64,000 nucleotides of DNA, from assembly GCA_963770315.1 (NCBI GenBank), contig CAVYPC010000002.1:1798001-1862000 (forward strand), written 5' to 3'. The notes beneath the pieces are model-generated. The model saw nothing but the letters and a program-made list of their open reading frames with translations. It was not told where the DNA came from and ran no database searches. A program made the translations under genes and the position numbers. The DNA is from VRUE01 sp963770315 (GTDB lineage Bacteria; Actinomycetota; Thermoleophilia; Solirubrobacterales; 70-9). Positions 41,473 through 50,600 of the stretch are shown here, piece by piece. How positions within the stretch are numbered: position 1 is the first letter of the stretch; each line of letters opens with the position of its first letter.

Positions 41473-42630
41473 TCATCCAGCGCAGAAGAGCTCGTAATCC
41501 GGGAACTTGCCGAGATCCTCGTCGGCGATCTCCGGCGCGTCGGGACCGCAGATCGGGCAGCTGGGGTCGCGGCGCACCTTGAGCTCGGTGAAGCGGGTGC
41601 TGAGAGCCTCGAAGAGCAGCAGGCGGCCGATCAGCGGCTCGCCGATCCCCAGCACCAGCTTCAGCACCTCGTTGGCCTGCAGCAGGCCCATCGTCCCGGC
41701 CATCACGCCGAGCACCCCGTTAGCCGAGCAGCTCGGCGCCAGCTCGGCCGGCGGCGGCGTCGGGTAGAGGCAGCGGTAGCAGGGGCCCTCGAAGGGGACG
41801 AAGGTCGAAATCTGCCCGTCGAAGCTGAGGATCGAGGCGGAGACGACCGGCTTGCGCAACCGCACCGAGGCGTCGTTGAGCAGGTAGCGGGTGGGGAAGT
41901 TGTCGGCGCCGTCGACGATCACGTCGTACTCGCTGAGGATCTCGACGATGTTGGAGGCGTCGAGGCGGAGGCGGTGCTCGACCACGTCGACGTCGGGGTT
42001 GAGCGCCTCGATCGTCAGCCGCGCCGACTCGGTCTTCGGCACGCCGATCCGCTCGGTGTTGTGGATCACCTGGCGCTGCAGGTTGGAGGCGTCGACGACG
42101 TCGTCGTCGACCAGGCCGAGGGTGCCGATCCCGGCGGCGGCGAGGTAGAGCGCAGTCGGCGCGCCGAGCCCGCCCGCACCGACCAGCAGCACCTTCGCGT
42201 TCAGCATCTTCAGCTGGCCGTCGACCCCGACCTCGGGCAGCAGCGTGTGGCGCGAGTAGCGATCGCGCTGCTCGGGGGTCATGCCGCTGGCGGCGACCAC
42301 GGGCAAGCCCTGCTCCTGCCAGGCGAGGATCCCGCCCGCCATCGAGGCGACGTCCTCGTAGCCGAGCGCCTGCAGCTGCTCGGCCGCCTTGTAGGAGCGG
42401 TTGCCGCTGCGGCAGTAGAGGATCGTGCGGGCCGACTTGTCGGGAGCGGCGGCGGCGATCTCGTCGCCGAGCAGTCCCGGCGGCACCAGCTTGCCGTTCT
42501 CGAGGTGGGCCTCCTGGTACTCGTGCGGCTCGCGGGTGTCGATCAGGACGACGTCGCCGCCCTCGATCTCCTGCGCCGCCTCGAAGGGCTCGATCTCCTC
42601 GATCTGCTGCTTGGTCTCCGTGGTCGCCAT
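41473..42630 (-). CDS. moeZ: Rhodanese-E1 adenylyltransferase/sulfurtransferase (MoeZ-like, domains swapped)
   Basis: A 385-residue fusion. Residues ~12-112 are a rhodanese domain with active-site Cys in ILYCRSGNRSYKA. Residues ~118-385 are a ThiF/MoeB E1 domain with VGAGGLGAPTALYLAAAG, NLQRQVIH, and Zn Cys pairs CYRC and CPIC. The usual MoeZ/MoeBR order is E1 first and rhodanese last; here it is reversed. It should adenylate and thiocarboxylate CysO. AGGAG precedes the ATG, and the promoter shares a dyad with cysM. Confidence 0.92.
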   Translation of the reverse strand: MATTETKQQIEEIEPFEAAQEIEGGDVVLIDTREPHEYQEAHLENGKLVPPGLLGDEIAAAAPDKSARTILYCRSGNRSYKAAEQLQALGYEDVASMAGGILAWQEQGLPVVAASGMTPEQRDRYSRHTLLPEVGVDGQLKMLNAKVLLVGAGGLGAPTALYLAAAGIGTLGLVDDDVVDASNLQRQVIHNTERIGVPKTESARLTIEALNPDVDVVEHRLRLDASNIVEILSEYDVIVDGADNFPTRYLLNDASVRLRKPVVSASILSFDGQISTFVPFEGPCYRCLYPTPPPAELAPSCSANGVLGVMAGTMGLLQANEVLKLVLGIGEPLIGRLLLFEALSTRFTELKVRRDPSCPICGPDAPEIADEDLGKFPDYELFCAG

Positions 42631-42675
42631 CAGTCTCCTAAAGACTTAAATAAATACCCTAATTCCGATCCGGCT

Positions 42676-42694
42676 TTACTTCAAAAAGTATAGC
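42676..42694 (-). promoter_or_regulatory. Shared 19-bp dyad/-10 element ahead of moeZ
   Basis: Exact copy of the cysM element at 40255-40273, TATACT reading on the minus strand. An AT-rich 45-nt leader follows to the moeZ ribosome site. Confidence 0.75.
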
Positions 42695-42725
42695 GAGCCG
42701 CCTGAGTCCGGCGAGCTTTCTCCGG

Positions 42726-42998
42726 TCAGCCACGCCGGTAGGCGTCCGCCCGATGCGCGACGGCAAGCACAGTCACCGTGCGGGACTTTTGCTCAAGTGC
42801 GTAAATGACCCGATAGGGCCCCCGACGGGCCGCCCAGCGTCCCTCCAACTCGAAGCGCAGCGGCTTACCGAGGCGTTTCGGGTTCGCCGCGATTGCCGGC
42901 AATAGCTCCACGACCGCCGCGGCGTACCGCTCCGGCAACCGGCGCAGCTGCCGGCGCGCGGTGGGCATCACCCGTATGCGCCATGGCTCTTCGCTCAC
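42726..42998 (-). CDS. RelE/ParE-superfamily toxin
   Basis: A 90-residue protein. WRIRVMPTARRQLRRLPERY begins the fold, then GKPLRFELEGRWAARRGPYR and VIYALEQKSRTVTVLAVAHR, the standard RelE core with several basic catalytic residues. RelE toxins cleave mRNA at the ribosome. Its start overlaps the antitoxin stop. Confidence 0.9.
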   Translation of the reverse strand: MSEEPWRIRVMPTARRQLRRLPERYAAAVVELLPAIAANPKRLGKPLRFELEGRWAARRGPYRVIYALEQKSRTVTVLAVAHRADAYRRG

Positions 42999-43279
42999 GC
43001 CGCAGCGTCGTGAGCGCCCAACTCTGCCTTTAGCTCCTCTAAGGAGATGCCTTTCTCACCGTGTTCCAGCTCTTTTTCGCTCTTGCGAATCTGCTGCATC
43101 AACTCCGGGTCCGAGAGCACCGCCAGCGTCTCTTCGAGGCTCTCTAGATCCTCAGGGCTGACGAGCACCGCGGCGGGGCGGCCCTTGCGGGTCATCACGA
43201 CCCGGTCGTGCTGGCCCTCAACCCGATCGGCGATCTCCGAGAGGTGCGCCTTGACATGCGACAGCGGCAGAGTTTCCAT
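42995..43279 (-). CDS. Phd/YefM-type antitoxin
   Basis: From ATG 43279 the protein has 94 residues: METLPLSHVKAHLSEIADRV and VVMTRKGRPAAVLVSPEDLE are the Phd/YefM DNA-binding fold, followed by an acidic helix that should cover the toxin. TATAAT (43287-43292, minus strand) ends 7 nt before this ATG, so the upstream ATG of the longer frame, lying at or before the -10, is unlikely. Confidence 0.88.
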   Translation of the reverse strand: METLPLSHVKAHLSEIADRVEGQHDRVVMTRKGRPAAVLVSPEDLESLEETLAVLSDPELMQQIRKSEKELEHGEKGISLEELKAELGAHDAAA

Positions 43280-43330
43280 GACCAGAATTATAGTCATAAA
43301 GGCACCATGTGCAAGTCTGGGATTCGAGCC

Positions 43331-44044
43331 TCAAGCTGCCTGGTCGGCGATCCGCCTCGACTCCCCCGGATCGAGATAGGGGATCAGCAGGTACTGGATC
43401 AGCTCCGCGGTCGCTTCGGGAAGCTGCTCGGTCCGCTTGGTTTCGACGTAGTGGGCCATATAGGAGAAAACGCCGCCGAGGAGCATCTCGTCGAGCTCCA
43501 CGGGCAGCTCCCCCCGCGACGGGCGGCCGTCGCGAAGCGTCTCCGCCAGCCGTCCCAAACAGGCCTGGCGCCGCAGCCGGGCGGCCTGGCCCGCCTGCAG
43601 CGCCTCGATCGCGACCAGGTTGGCAACCGCTGGGTTGGCGGCAAGCAGCCGCAGCGCCGCGGTAACGCCGACGCGGACCCCATCCGGCCACTCCCCGCAA
43701 GCGGCGACAGAGTCCTCCACCTGCTCGCACAGCCACGCGGCAGCGAGGTCATAGGTCGCGAGGAAGCACTCCTCCTTGCCCTCGAACCGCTTATAGAAGG
43801 TCGCGCGGGATACGCCGGCCTCCTGGGTCAAGTGCCCGATCGTCGTTGCCGGGTAACCGTGCCGCTGCAGCACGCGCAGCATCGCGGCGACTATGCGCAG
43901 GCGCTGGTTGCGGGCGACGAAGGCGCGCGGCAGGCCGTGACGGCCAACCGGCAGTCGCGAGAGGGCGAGCTCGGGGGGCAGCGCGGCGAGGACGTCGGGC
44001 TCGAAGCGCTCCGGCTCCCCGTCAGCCGCTGGCGACCCTGGCAT
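43331..44044 (-). CDS. TetR-family regulator (second of a tandem pair)
   Basis: Start at ATG 44044, overlapping the first regulator by 23 nt; 237 residues. The DNA-binding domain is ARNQRLRIVAAMLRVLQRHG with HLTQEAGVSRATFYKRFEGK and then EECF. The C-terminal two-thirds are helical. The upstream in-frame extension is a shadow of the first regulator. Both belong to the same subfamily as the TetR at 53193. Confidence 0.88.
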   Translation of the reverse strand: MPGSPAADGEPERFEPDVLAALPPELALSRLPVGRHGLPRAFVARNQRLRIVAAMLRVLQRHGYPATTIGHLTQEAGVSRATFYKRFEGKEECFLATYDLAAAWLCEQVEDSVAACGEWPDGVRVGVTAALRLLAANPAVANLVAIEALQAGQAARLRRQACLGRLAETLRDGRPSRGELPVELDEMLLGGVFSYMAHYVETKRTEQLPEATAELIQYLLIPYLDPGESRRIADQAA

Positions 44045-44702
44045 TGGCCGCGAGGGAGGGTGCGAGGAGATACTCGAGCAGGAGGTCGCGATCCTCACCC
44101 AGACGCTCTGCCTTGCCGGCCAGCACCCGGCCCGAGAGATGGGAGGTGAGACCGCCGGCGAGCAGCCGCAGCGTCTCCTCCGGAACCCTCTCGCCTCCGG
44201 GAAGCTCGGCCGGCGGGCGCAGCGCTTCGGCGAGGCGCACCAGCGAGCGCTCGTACTCGAGCCGGGCGGGTCGGGCGGCGGCGAGCGCCTCGACCAAGAG
44301 CAGGTGGGCCAGCGGCGGGTCAGCTGCAAGGAATTCGAGGCCGGCGGCAAGCCCGACCGAGAGGCACCAAGCCCAGCCGCGCTCGCCCTCCACAGCCGCT
44401 TCAACCGTGGCCGCGAGCCGCTCTACGCCGTCCTCATAGGCAGCCGCAAAGCAGATTTCCTTGCTCTCGAAGCGCTCGTAGAAAGTGGCGCGGGAGACGC
44501 CCGACAGTTCGACGATGTCGGTGATCTTCGTGTCCTCGTAGCCGTGATAGGCGAGGGCACCGGCGAGACCTTCGAAGACGCGACGGCGCTGGTTGGCGAT
44601 CACCTCGGCACGCGAGAGCCCCGACCGAGGCGGAATGCGCTCCACCTTCGGCGGCGCGGCACCGGGCCGGCGCCGCTTGCCGCGCGGCTCTCGAGTGGTC
44701 AT
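44022..44702 (-). CDS. TetR-family regulator (first of a tandem pair)
   Basis: From ATG 44702 (GGAG 5 nt upstream) 226 residues. A basic N-terminal tail precedes VIANQRRRVFEGLAGALAYH and the helix-turn-helix DIVELSGVSRATFYERFESK, then EICFAAAYEDG. It lies downstream of the 952-residue exported-protein gene but has its own promoter, which resembles that of the exported-protein operon. Paired TetR genes next to each other suggest paralogues with divided or heterodimeric roles. Confidence 0.88.
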   Translation of the reverse strand: MTTREPRGKRRRPGAAPPKVERIPPRSGLSRAEVIANQRRRVFEGLAGALAYHGYEDTKITDIVELSGVSRATFYERFESKEICFAAAYEDGVERLAATVEAAVEGERGWAWCLSVGLAAGLEFLAADPPLAHLLLVEALAAARPARLEYERSLVRLAEALRPPAELPGGERVPEETLRLLAGGLTSHLSGRVLAGKAERLGEDRDLLLEYLLAPSLAANARVASG

Positions 44703-44735
44703 ACCAGCTCCGTTCTCAGCCGAAGACACTCCGCA

Positions 44736-44788
44736 ATACAAACACGTCAGTACGCGTTTGTCAAGATACGCACGTGGTATAGCTAACT
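44736..44788 (-). promoter_or_regulatory. Promoter of the tandem TetR genes with operator-like dyad; copy of the 53 kb promoter
   Basis: On the minus strand TTGACA (44759-44764), 17-bp spacer, TTGTAT (44736-44741). ACAAACACGT and ACGCGTTTGT (44739-44760) form a 9-of-10 dyad across the spacer. The block 44758-44788 is nearly identical to 53047-53077 ahead of the collagen-like gene. Confidence 0.75.
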
Positions 44789-47645
44789 ATTTATGTCGCT
44801 TGCCCTTGCGCTTCCCACAATCAGCCTTCATCACAGGATGGGCGCTGAACTCCTTCCCGTTATGCCCGGTGAAGTCCACATTGGCCTTCGAGGTGGCCCC
44901 GCAGAGGTTCCTGCTGTTGACGATCAACCCCTTCTTGCCGCCCTGCATCTTCAAGACGACTTTGGAGAGAGGAGCATCGGGTGAGTTTTCAAGCGTCGCC
45001 CTGATCCCGCCGTTGGCGGAGTCGATCCGAACGCTGACCTCGACGTCGACCAAGCCGTGCAGGTCGAAGACGAGGTCGGGCAGCTTGTGGCTCGAGGAGC
45101 GGAGCCAGACCGGTCCTTCGAGCGGTTCTTCGAGCAGCGGCGTCCAGGCTTTGATGAAGCCGTACTGGGCTCCCGGGGGACAGGCCTTGGCGGCGAACTG
45201 GACGCGGGTGCAGATCGTCCTGATGTGGGCCTGGTCGAGGAAGGCAGACCTGGGCAATCTCACAACTAGGCCTTTGACGTTCGCATCGCCTTTTCTCGGC
45301 GTGTAGTTGGCGATCAACCCCGGGTGCCCGCCGCGCTTGGCGCCGCCTTTGAGGTTCAGGTCAAGCTTTGGCTTAAAGCCCAGGTTCAGGCAGTTTGCGG
45401 CCTGGTAGCGATCGGAGAGCGCCACCGGGACGTCGTCAGCTGGATCGAAGACGTTCAGGTAGGAGCCGAAGAGAGTGGCCCTGGCTTTCGATTCATCGCA
45501 CGAGGTCGGGTTCAACAGGAAGTCGTGGCGATCGACGTAGACCCTCAGGTCCCGAACCTTCAAGACGATCCCCTTGAGGATGTGGGGGATCGGGTCCGAT
45601 GCAGCTCCGTCGACTTCGACTTCGGCGGTCTTCGAGTTGAGGGTCAAAGCGAGCCTGACGACCACCGTCCCGGCGTCAAAGGGACCTGCCACAGCCGGGG
45701 TCACCGAGATCACGCTGAGGGGATCGCCGTGCCAGGGGCCGCCGAGGTAAATCTGCCCGCCGACGTAGGTCAGAGAGCCCCCCACTCCCGCTCCGGCCAG
45801 GGTGTGGCCGATCAGGGAGTTTGAGGGACAGGAGGGGCTGGCGATCTCTTGCCTGCCGGTCTTTGACTTGGCGACGTCGATCGCAGAATCGGGGCATTTG
45901 CTCACCCCGGCCAGCGAGCCAAGCTCCCCCGGGGGCAGGATCGCGGAGAACTTGGTCATGTCCTGTTCGCCATCGCTTCTGATCAGGCGCATGTTGAAAG
46001 GAGAGAAAGAGCCGGCGTTGTTGTTCAGCGCTCCGGCGCTGAAGCCGGGATGGAAGGGCGGCACCCCTCCCGGGGGACAGGGGCCTCCGCCGACTCCGTG
46101 GGTGATCTCGAAGGAGGAGCTCACCGTGGTGGGGTTATTTGGATCTGCCCAGGGGTAGAACTTGGCGCTGGTGGTGTAGGTGCCGCAGGCCGAGGGGGTG
46201 ATCAGGGGCGCCCTGGCGCCTTCTTTGAAGTGGAAGTTGAAGTGACTGAAGGGGACCTGGGGGCTGTCGTCGAGGGTCGCCACCAGTTGCCCGGTTTTTG
46301 GATCGGGCTCCACTTTCAGCGGCAGCTTGATGAGGATCCCGAGGTCGGTGTTGCGCAGCACCAGATACAGCGCGATCAGGCTGTCGAAGGGGTTCTCGGC
46401 TCCCGGCGTGGTGGTCGCCGCGTCGTCTTGTTGGGCCAAGAAGACCGAGCCGTCGATCCCTTCGTCGAGCAGTGGCGTATCGACGTGCAGGGTGCCGAGC
46501 TTGGATGCGTTGGGGCAGCCCTCCCCCGGTTGGGAGTCGAGCGTCTCTTTGTCGATCTGGGCCGGGGTGCAGACCGCCAGGCCTTCGCCGACGGAGGGGT
46601 TGATCGTCAATCCCTCCGGCAGGGTGACCACGGCTTTCTTTACCTGGGACTGGGCGAGGCCTTCGACGCTGGTCAGGCCTTCGTCGTGGAAGTCGACTGA
46701 GAAGTCAAGGCCAGAGCCGGTCTCCGCCGATTCGCTGCTCGTCTTGGTCTCGGTCTTCGGCGTGAAGCGCAGCCTGGCGCAGCCGTCAAAGGGGGCGGGG
46801 GTGCCAAAGGGATCGTGGGTGAGGATCGAACCGGCGTCGGTGTCGGGCAGCCCGTCACCGTCGCGATCGTTCCAGGAGGCGGCTTGATAGCTGCTCAACA
46901 GCGGTTCGGAGCAGTTCGTCGGCAGGGTGATGAAGGGCTTGGGGTTGGCCGCGACAGGGCACGATTTGCCGGTCGGCTGGAATTCGAAGCCCTTGATGTC
47001 GCCGGGGGCCAGGGAGGAGGTGCCCTGGCTCCCGCAGCCACCGCGCAGTTCGTCGTGGGCGGGATCGGACGGATTGCCCCAGAGCTGGATCTTTGAGCCG
47101 AAGACGTTGAGCAGCTGGGGGATGTCGCGCGCGCCGCCGACGGCATGGTAGGGCGGGGCGGTGCGGAAGCGGGCATCGATGAAGGTGTTCTGCGCGACGA
47201 TGCGGAAGCCGAGCCGCAAGAGCACGCCGGGGGGCGGCTTGAGGTTGAAGATCGAGTAGGTGCCCCAGGTACCCGCTTTGTTGGCCGAGACGGCGGCGAT
47301 GCCGACCTGGGTCGAGAGCGGGCAGTCGGGTTCCCCCGCGCTGCTGATTTCGAGGTATTCCGCCGTCGCGCATTGCGGATAGGCGGTGGGGTCGCCGATA
47401 AAGCCGGGGGGCAGATCGGCACTCAGGTCTTTGAGCCAGCCTTCGGGGATGAGTTTTTTGTCGATGTTGGCGCCCGCGGTGATCGTCGTCGCGAAGGGAT
47501 GGGAGCCCGCCTGGGTGGCGTAGGTGCCGTCTTGGTTGGTGAAGGTGAGGTCGAAGTTGTTGATGCCAAAGGCGGCCTGGGCGCCGGTGGGCAGGCAGGC
47601 GAAGCCGGCCACGGCGACCGCGAGAATCGAGATCAGGCGCTTCAT
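44787..47645 (-). CDS. Large secreted protein, 952 residues, lineage-specific
   Basis: Signal peptide MKRLISILAVAVAGFACLPT ending near GAQA. The mature protein is Pro/Gly/Ser-rich beta-type sequence with scattered Cys pairs. It contains recurring phrases such as GCPNASKLGTLHVDTPLLDE and ITPSACGTYTTSAKFYPWAD, and ends in a basic tail (CGKRKGKRHK). It has no enzymatic motif that I can see. It resembles large exported proteins abundant in Solirubrobacterales. The start overlaps the 1445-residue gene by ATGA, so the two are made together. Confidence 0.75.
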   Translation of the reverse strand: MKRLISILAVAVAGFACLPTGAQAAFGINNFDLTFTNQDGTYATQAGSHPFATTITAGANIDKKLIPEGWLKDLSADLPPGFIGDPTAYPQCATAEYLEISSAGEPDCPLSTQVGIAAVSANKAGTWGTYSIFNLKPPPGVLLRLGFRIVAQNTFIDARFRTAPPYHAVGGARDIPQLLNVFGSKIQLWGNPSDPAHDELRGGCGSQGTSSLAPGDIKGFEFQPTGKSCPVAANPKPFITLPTNCSEPLLSSYQAASWNDRDGDGLPDTDAGSILTHDPFGTPAPFDGCARLRFTPKTETKTSSESAETGSGLDFSVDFHDEGLTSVEGLAQSQVKKAVVTLPEGLTINPSVGEGLAVCTPAQIDKETLDSQPGEGCPNASKLGTLHVDTPLLDEGIDGSVFLAQQDDAATTTPGAENPFDSLIALYLVLRNTDLGILIKLPLKVEPDPKTGQLVATLDDSPQVPFSHFNFHFKEGARAPLITPSACGTYTTSAKFYPWADPNNPTTVSSSFEITHGVGGGPCPPGGVPPFHPGFSAGALNNNAGSFSPFNMRLIRSDGEQDMTKFSAILPPGELGSLAGVSKCPDSAIDVAKSKTGRQEIASPSCPSNSLIGHTLAGAGVGGSLTYVGGQIYLGGPWHGDPLSVISVTPAVAGPFDAGTVVVRLALTLNSKTAEVEVDGAASDPIPHILKGIVLKVRDLRVYVDRHDFLLNPTSCDESKARATLFGSYLNVFDPADDVPVALSDRYQAANCLNLGFKPKLDLNLKGGAKRGGHPGLIANYTPRKGDANVKGLVVRLPRSAFLDQAHIRTICTRVQFAAKACPPGAQYGFIKAWTPLLEEPLEGPVWLRSSSHKLPDLVFDLHGLVDVEVSVRIDSANGGIRATLENSPDAPLSKVVLKMQGGKKGLIVNSRNLCGATSKANVDFTGHNGKEFSAHPVMKADCGKRKGKRHK

Positions 47646-50600
47646 CGTTTCGCCCTCCGCTTGTCGTTGGCTCGGCGCTTGTGGCCCTTGCTTTGCTTCT
47701 TTTGTCCCCGGGCGAGGCAGCGGGCCTTGCCCGCGCGCCTCACCTGGCGCTTGCCCTTGGGACAGCGCGCCTTTGAGCCTTTGAGCTGGTTGCCTGGCCC
47801 GCGAAAGACAGAGGAGGACGGCGTTGGGTCGTTGGGCGGCACCACCGGGCCCTGGCAGGCTTCGCCTTCACAGGCAGGCGGCTCGATCGGCTGGGGGAAG
47901 CCGCCTTCGATACGGGCGTCATAGAGGTCGACCGAGCCGGGGTCCTGGGGCAAGAGGCCGGATTCGGTGGTGAAGAAGACGTCGCGACCGTCAGAGCTCG
48001 CCTCGAGGAATTCAGATTCATAGGAGCTTTCCCCGCTGGAGATCAGATACAGGCAGCCGCCGTTTTGGGCGAAGTAGGAGGGGTCTTCCAGATCGCAGCC
48101 GCCGGCGCCCGGCGCCTCCCACTCATAGACGTCCTGGGTGCCGTTGGTGTCGCGCGGCAAGAGCGCGTCGTTGGAGTTGAAGAAGACGCGGCTGCCGTCG
48201 GCCGAGAGGACGTTCGAGGCATGGAGCGGGTGTTCCCAGGTGGGGATCCAGGCCGCGGCGAGGACGTGGGTGGGGTGAGATACCGCCCAGAGCGGGTGGT
48301 AGGGCTCGCGCATTTCGCGCACCTGGGAGGGGCGGGCGCCGCTCGGGTTGCAGGAGATGCACTGAAGCGGCCCGCCGGGCCGGTAGCGGAAGACCTCGAC
48401 GCTTCGGCGGCCGTCACCGGTGCTGTTGTCATAGCCGGTCAGCGGCGCGCGCGCGTCGAAGACGATCGTGCCGTTGGCGCTGACCCGCGAGCCGCGACTG
48501 TAGGGGGAATTTTCGGCGACGCCGTAGGCGACAACGCTGGCTTCGGGCTCCAGGGCCCCTGCGTCGCCGCTGGCCAGGGTGGCGATGAAGCTGCGGGCGC
48601 CCTCCTGGTCGAGGTAGAGGTTGGGCTGGCCCGGCTGGGCTTCCTCGCCCTCGCTGTTGGGGCCCGCTCCCGCCAGCGCATCGGTCGAGACGAAGTAGAT
48701 CCGCGAGAGGTCGGCGGAGGCGCCGGCGAGGCCCACCAGAGAGTGGGCGATCAGGCGGCGCGGCGGTTCTTTGGCTTCGGCCTTGGCGAGGTCGAATTCG
48801 TAGAGGTCTTCGGTTTGGTTCGGGGCGGCCTCCGAGTAGAGGGCCCTCGAGCCGTCGGCGGCGGCGGTCCAGAAGAAGGCGCCGGCGCCGGCGCTGACCG
48901 GGAGGGTGCAGGCCCTGGCCGGGTTTTTGCATTCGTTGGCGACGATTCCCTGCTCGGGATGGCGGCGCAGGTAGATGTCGCCGTTCGAGGTCCAGTAGAC
49001 CAGCGAGCCGTCGGCGGAGACGGCGTGGTCGAGGTTCGAGTTCGCCCCAGCGCCGACCTCGTTGTGTCCCGGCGCGGCGCTGCCGCCGGGAAGGACGCTG
49101 ACCAGGTGCAGGGCGCCTTCGAAGCGATCGTAGACCTGCGCGCCGAAGCCGGCGGCGGCTTCGGGGGTGAGCTGGGCGTTGGCGACGAAGAGCGCGTGGC
49201 GGCCGTCGGCCGAGTAGCCCTCGACCGAGTTGCGGGTTACGTATGCGGTCTGGGTGCCGGGAGGGATCGCGACCGCGGGGGACGGGATGAGCGCTTCGAG
49301 CCCTCCCGCGCCGCAGTTCTCGCGCCGGTAGAGGTTGGGGCGGCCGGGCTGGCCGTCGGCCGTCGGGGGCGGGGTCTGGTGGTCGATCAACCAGGCGCTG
49401 CAGAGATCCGGTGAGAAGGCGATGAACTTGCGGAAGTAGCCGAAGGTGTCAATGGCTTCGTCGACCTCCTGGCCGGCGACAGGCGGGTTGATGCCCTGGT
49501 TTGACCAGCCTTCCCCCGATTGGCCCCGCTCGCGGCGGGAGGCGAGGTACTGGTTGAAGTTGGCGGTGCTGTGCTGATCGCCGAAGGAGGTGCGGGCGGT
49601 GTAGGTGATCGCGTTTCCGTCGGTGGAGACCTGGGTGTAGTTGGCCACTTCTAGTTCGCCGCTGGGTTCCGGGTAGAGGTCGCCGCCGTTTTTGTCGGGC
49701 GGGGAGACCAGCTCAAAGGCGCGGCAGTCGGGCAGGAAGGCCGAGGCGCCGCTGCGCAGGGCCTGGTTGGGGCAGTCGGTCTCGGTGAGCAGGGGGCGGT
49801 AGGTGTTCAGGGTGTGGGCTTCGCTTTCCGTGGTGCCGCTCGAGTTGGTGGCGAGGATGCGCCAGCGGTAGCTCGTGCCGGGCAAAAGGTTGTGCAGGGC
49901 GGCGCTCGCGGGGTGAGGGTTGCGATCGGAGCCCACCGCGGCCTGGGGGCCGACCAGGCAGCTCGGGTTGGCCGGCAGGCCGCAGTTGAGGAAGTCGGTG
50001 GTGGTGTACTGGACGCGGAAGGCGGTGGGCAGGCCTTCGGGGTTGATCGACGCCTTCAGGCTCGCCTCGGTGTCGGTGGCGGCGACGGTGTGATCGTCGG
50101 ATATGACCGGCGGGCCGATCGTCTTGAAGGTCAAATCTGGGCCCGTCTCGGTCTGGCCTTTGATCTGGGCGCGCAGGCGGAAGTGATAGACGGTGCCGGC
50201 GGCGAGTCCGGCGATAGCGGCGTGGACTGGGACCGGTTCGCCGCCCGCGCCGATCTGGGCTGGGGACTCGGCGCAGGGGGCGGTATTGGCGTACTGGGTG
50301 GAGGTGCCGTACTGGAAGCGGCATTCGGCGCTCAGGACGCCACTGGGGTTCACCGTGCCGTTCAGGGTGGCGCTCGTTTCGGCGACTTCGGTGGCGCCCA
50401 AGGTGTGGGCCTTGAAGCAGCCGATCGGGTCGGTGCCGTAGGCGCGGAGGAAGCTTTTTTCGTGATCGACTTCGGGGTTAGCGGCGTTGGCAACATAGAT
50501 GTCGCCGGGGGCGGCGCTGCCGGGACAGAGGTTGGTGGCGAGTCCGGTGGAGCTGGTGAATTCGGCTTTGCCGAATTCATTGACGACGTTGCCGGTCGGG

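Noticed and set aside
43331..44404. 357-codon frame for the second TetR of the pair
   Set aside because: The first 120 codons overlap the first TetR gene in another frame; ATG 44044 gives a normal TetR length with a typical overlap.
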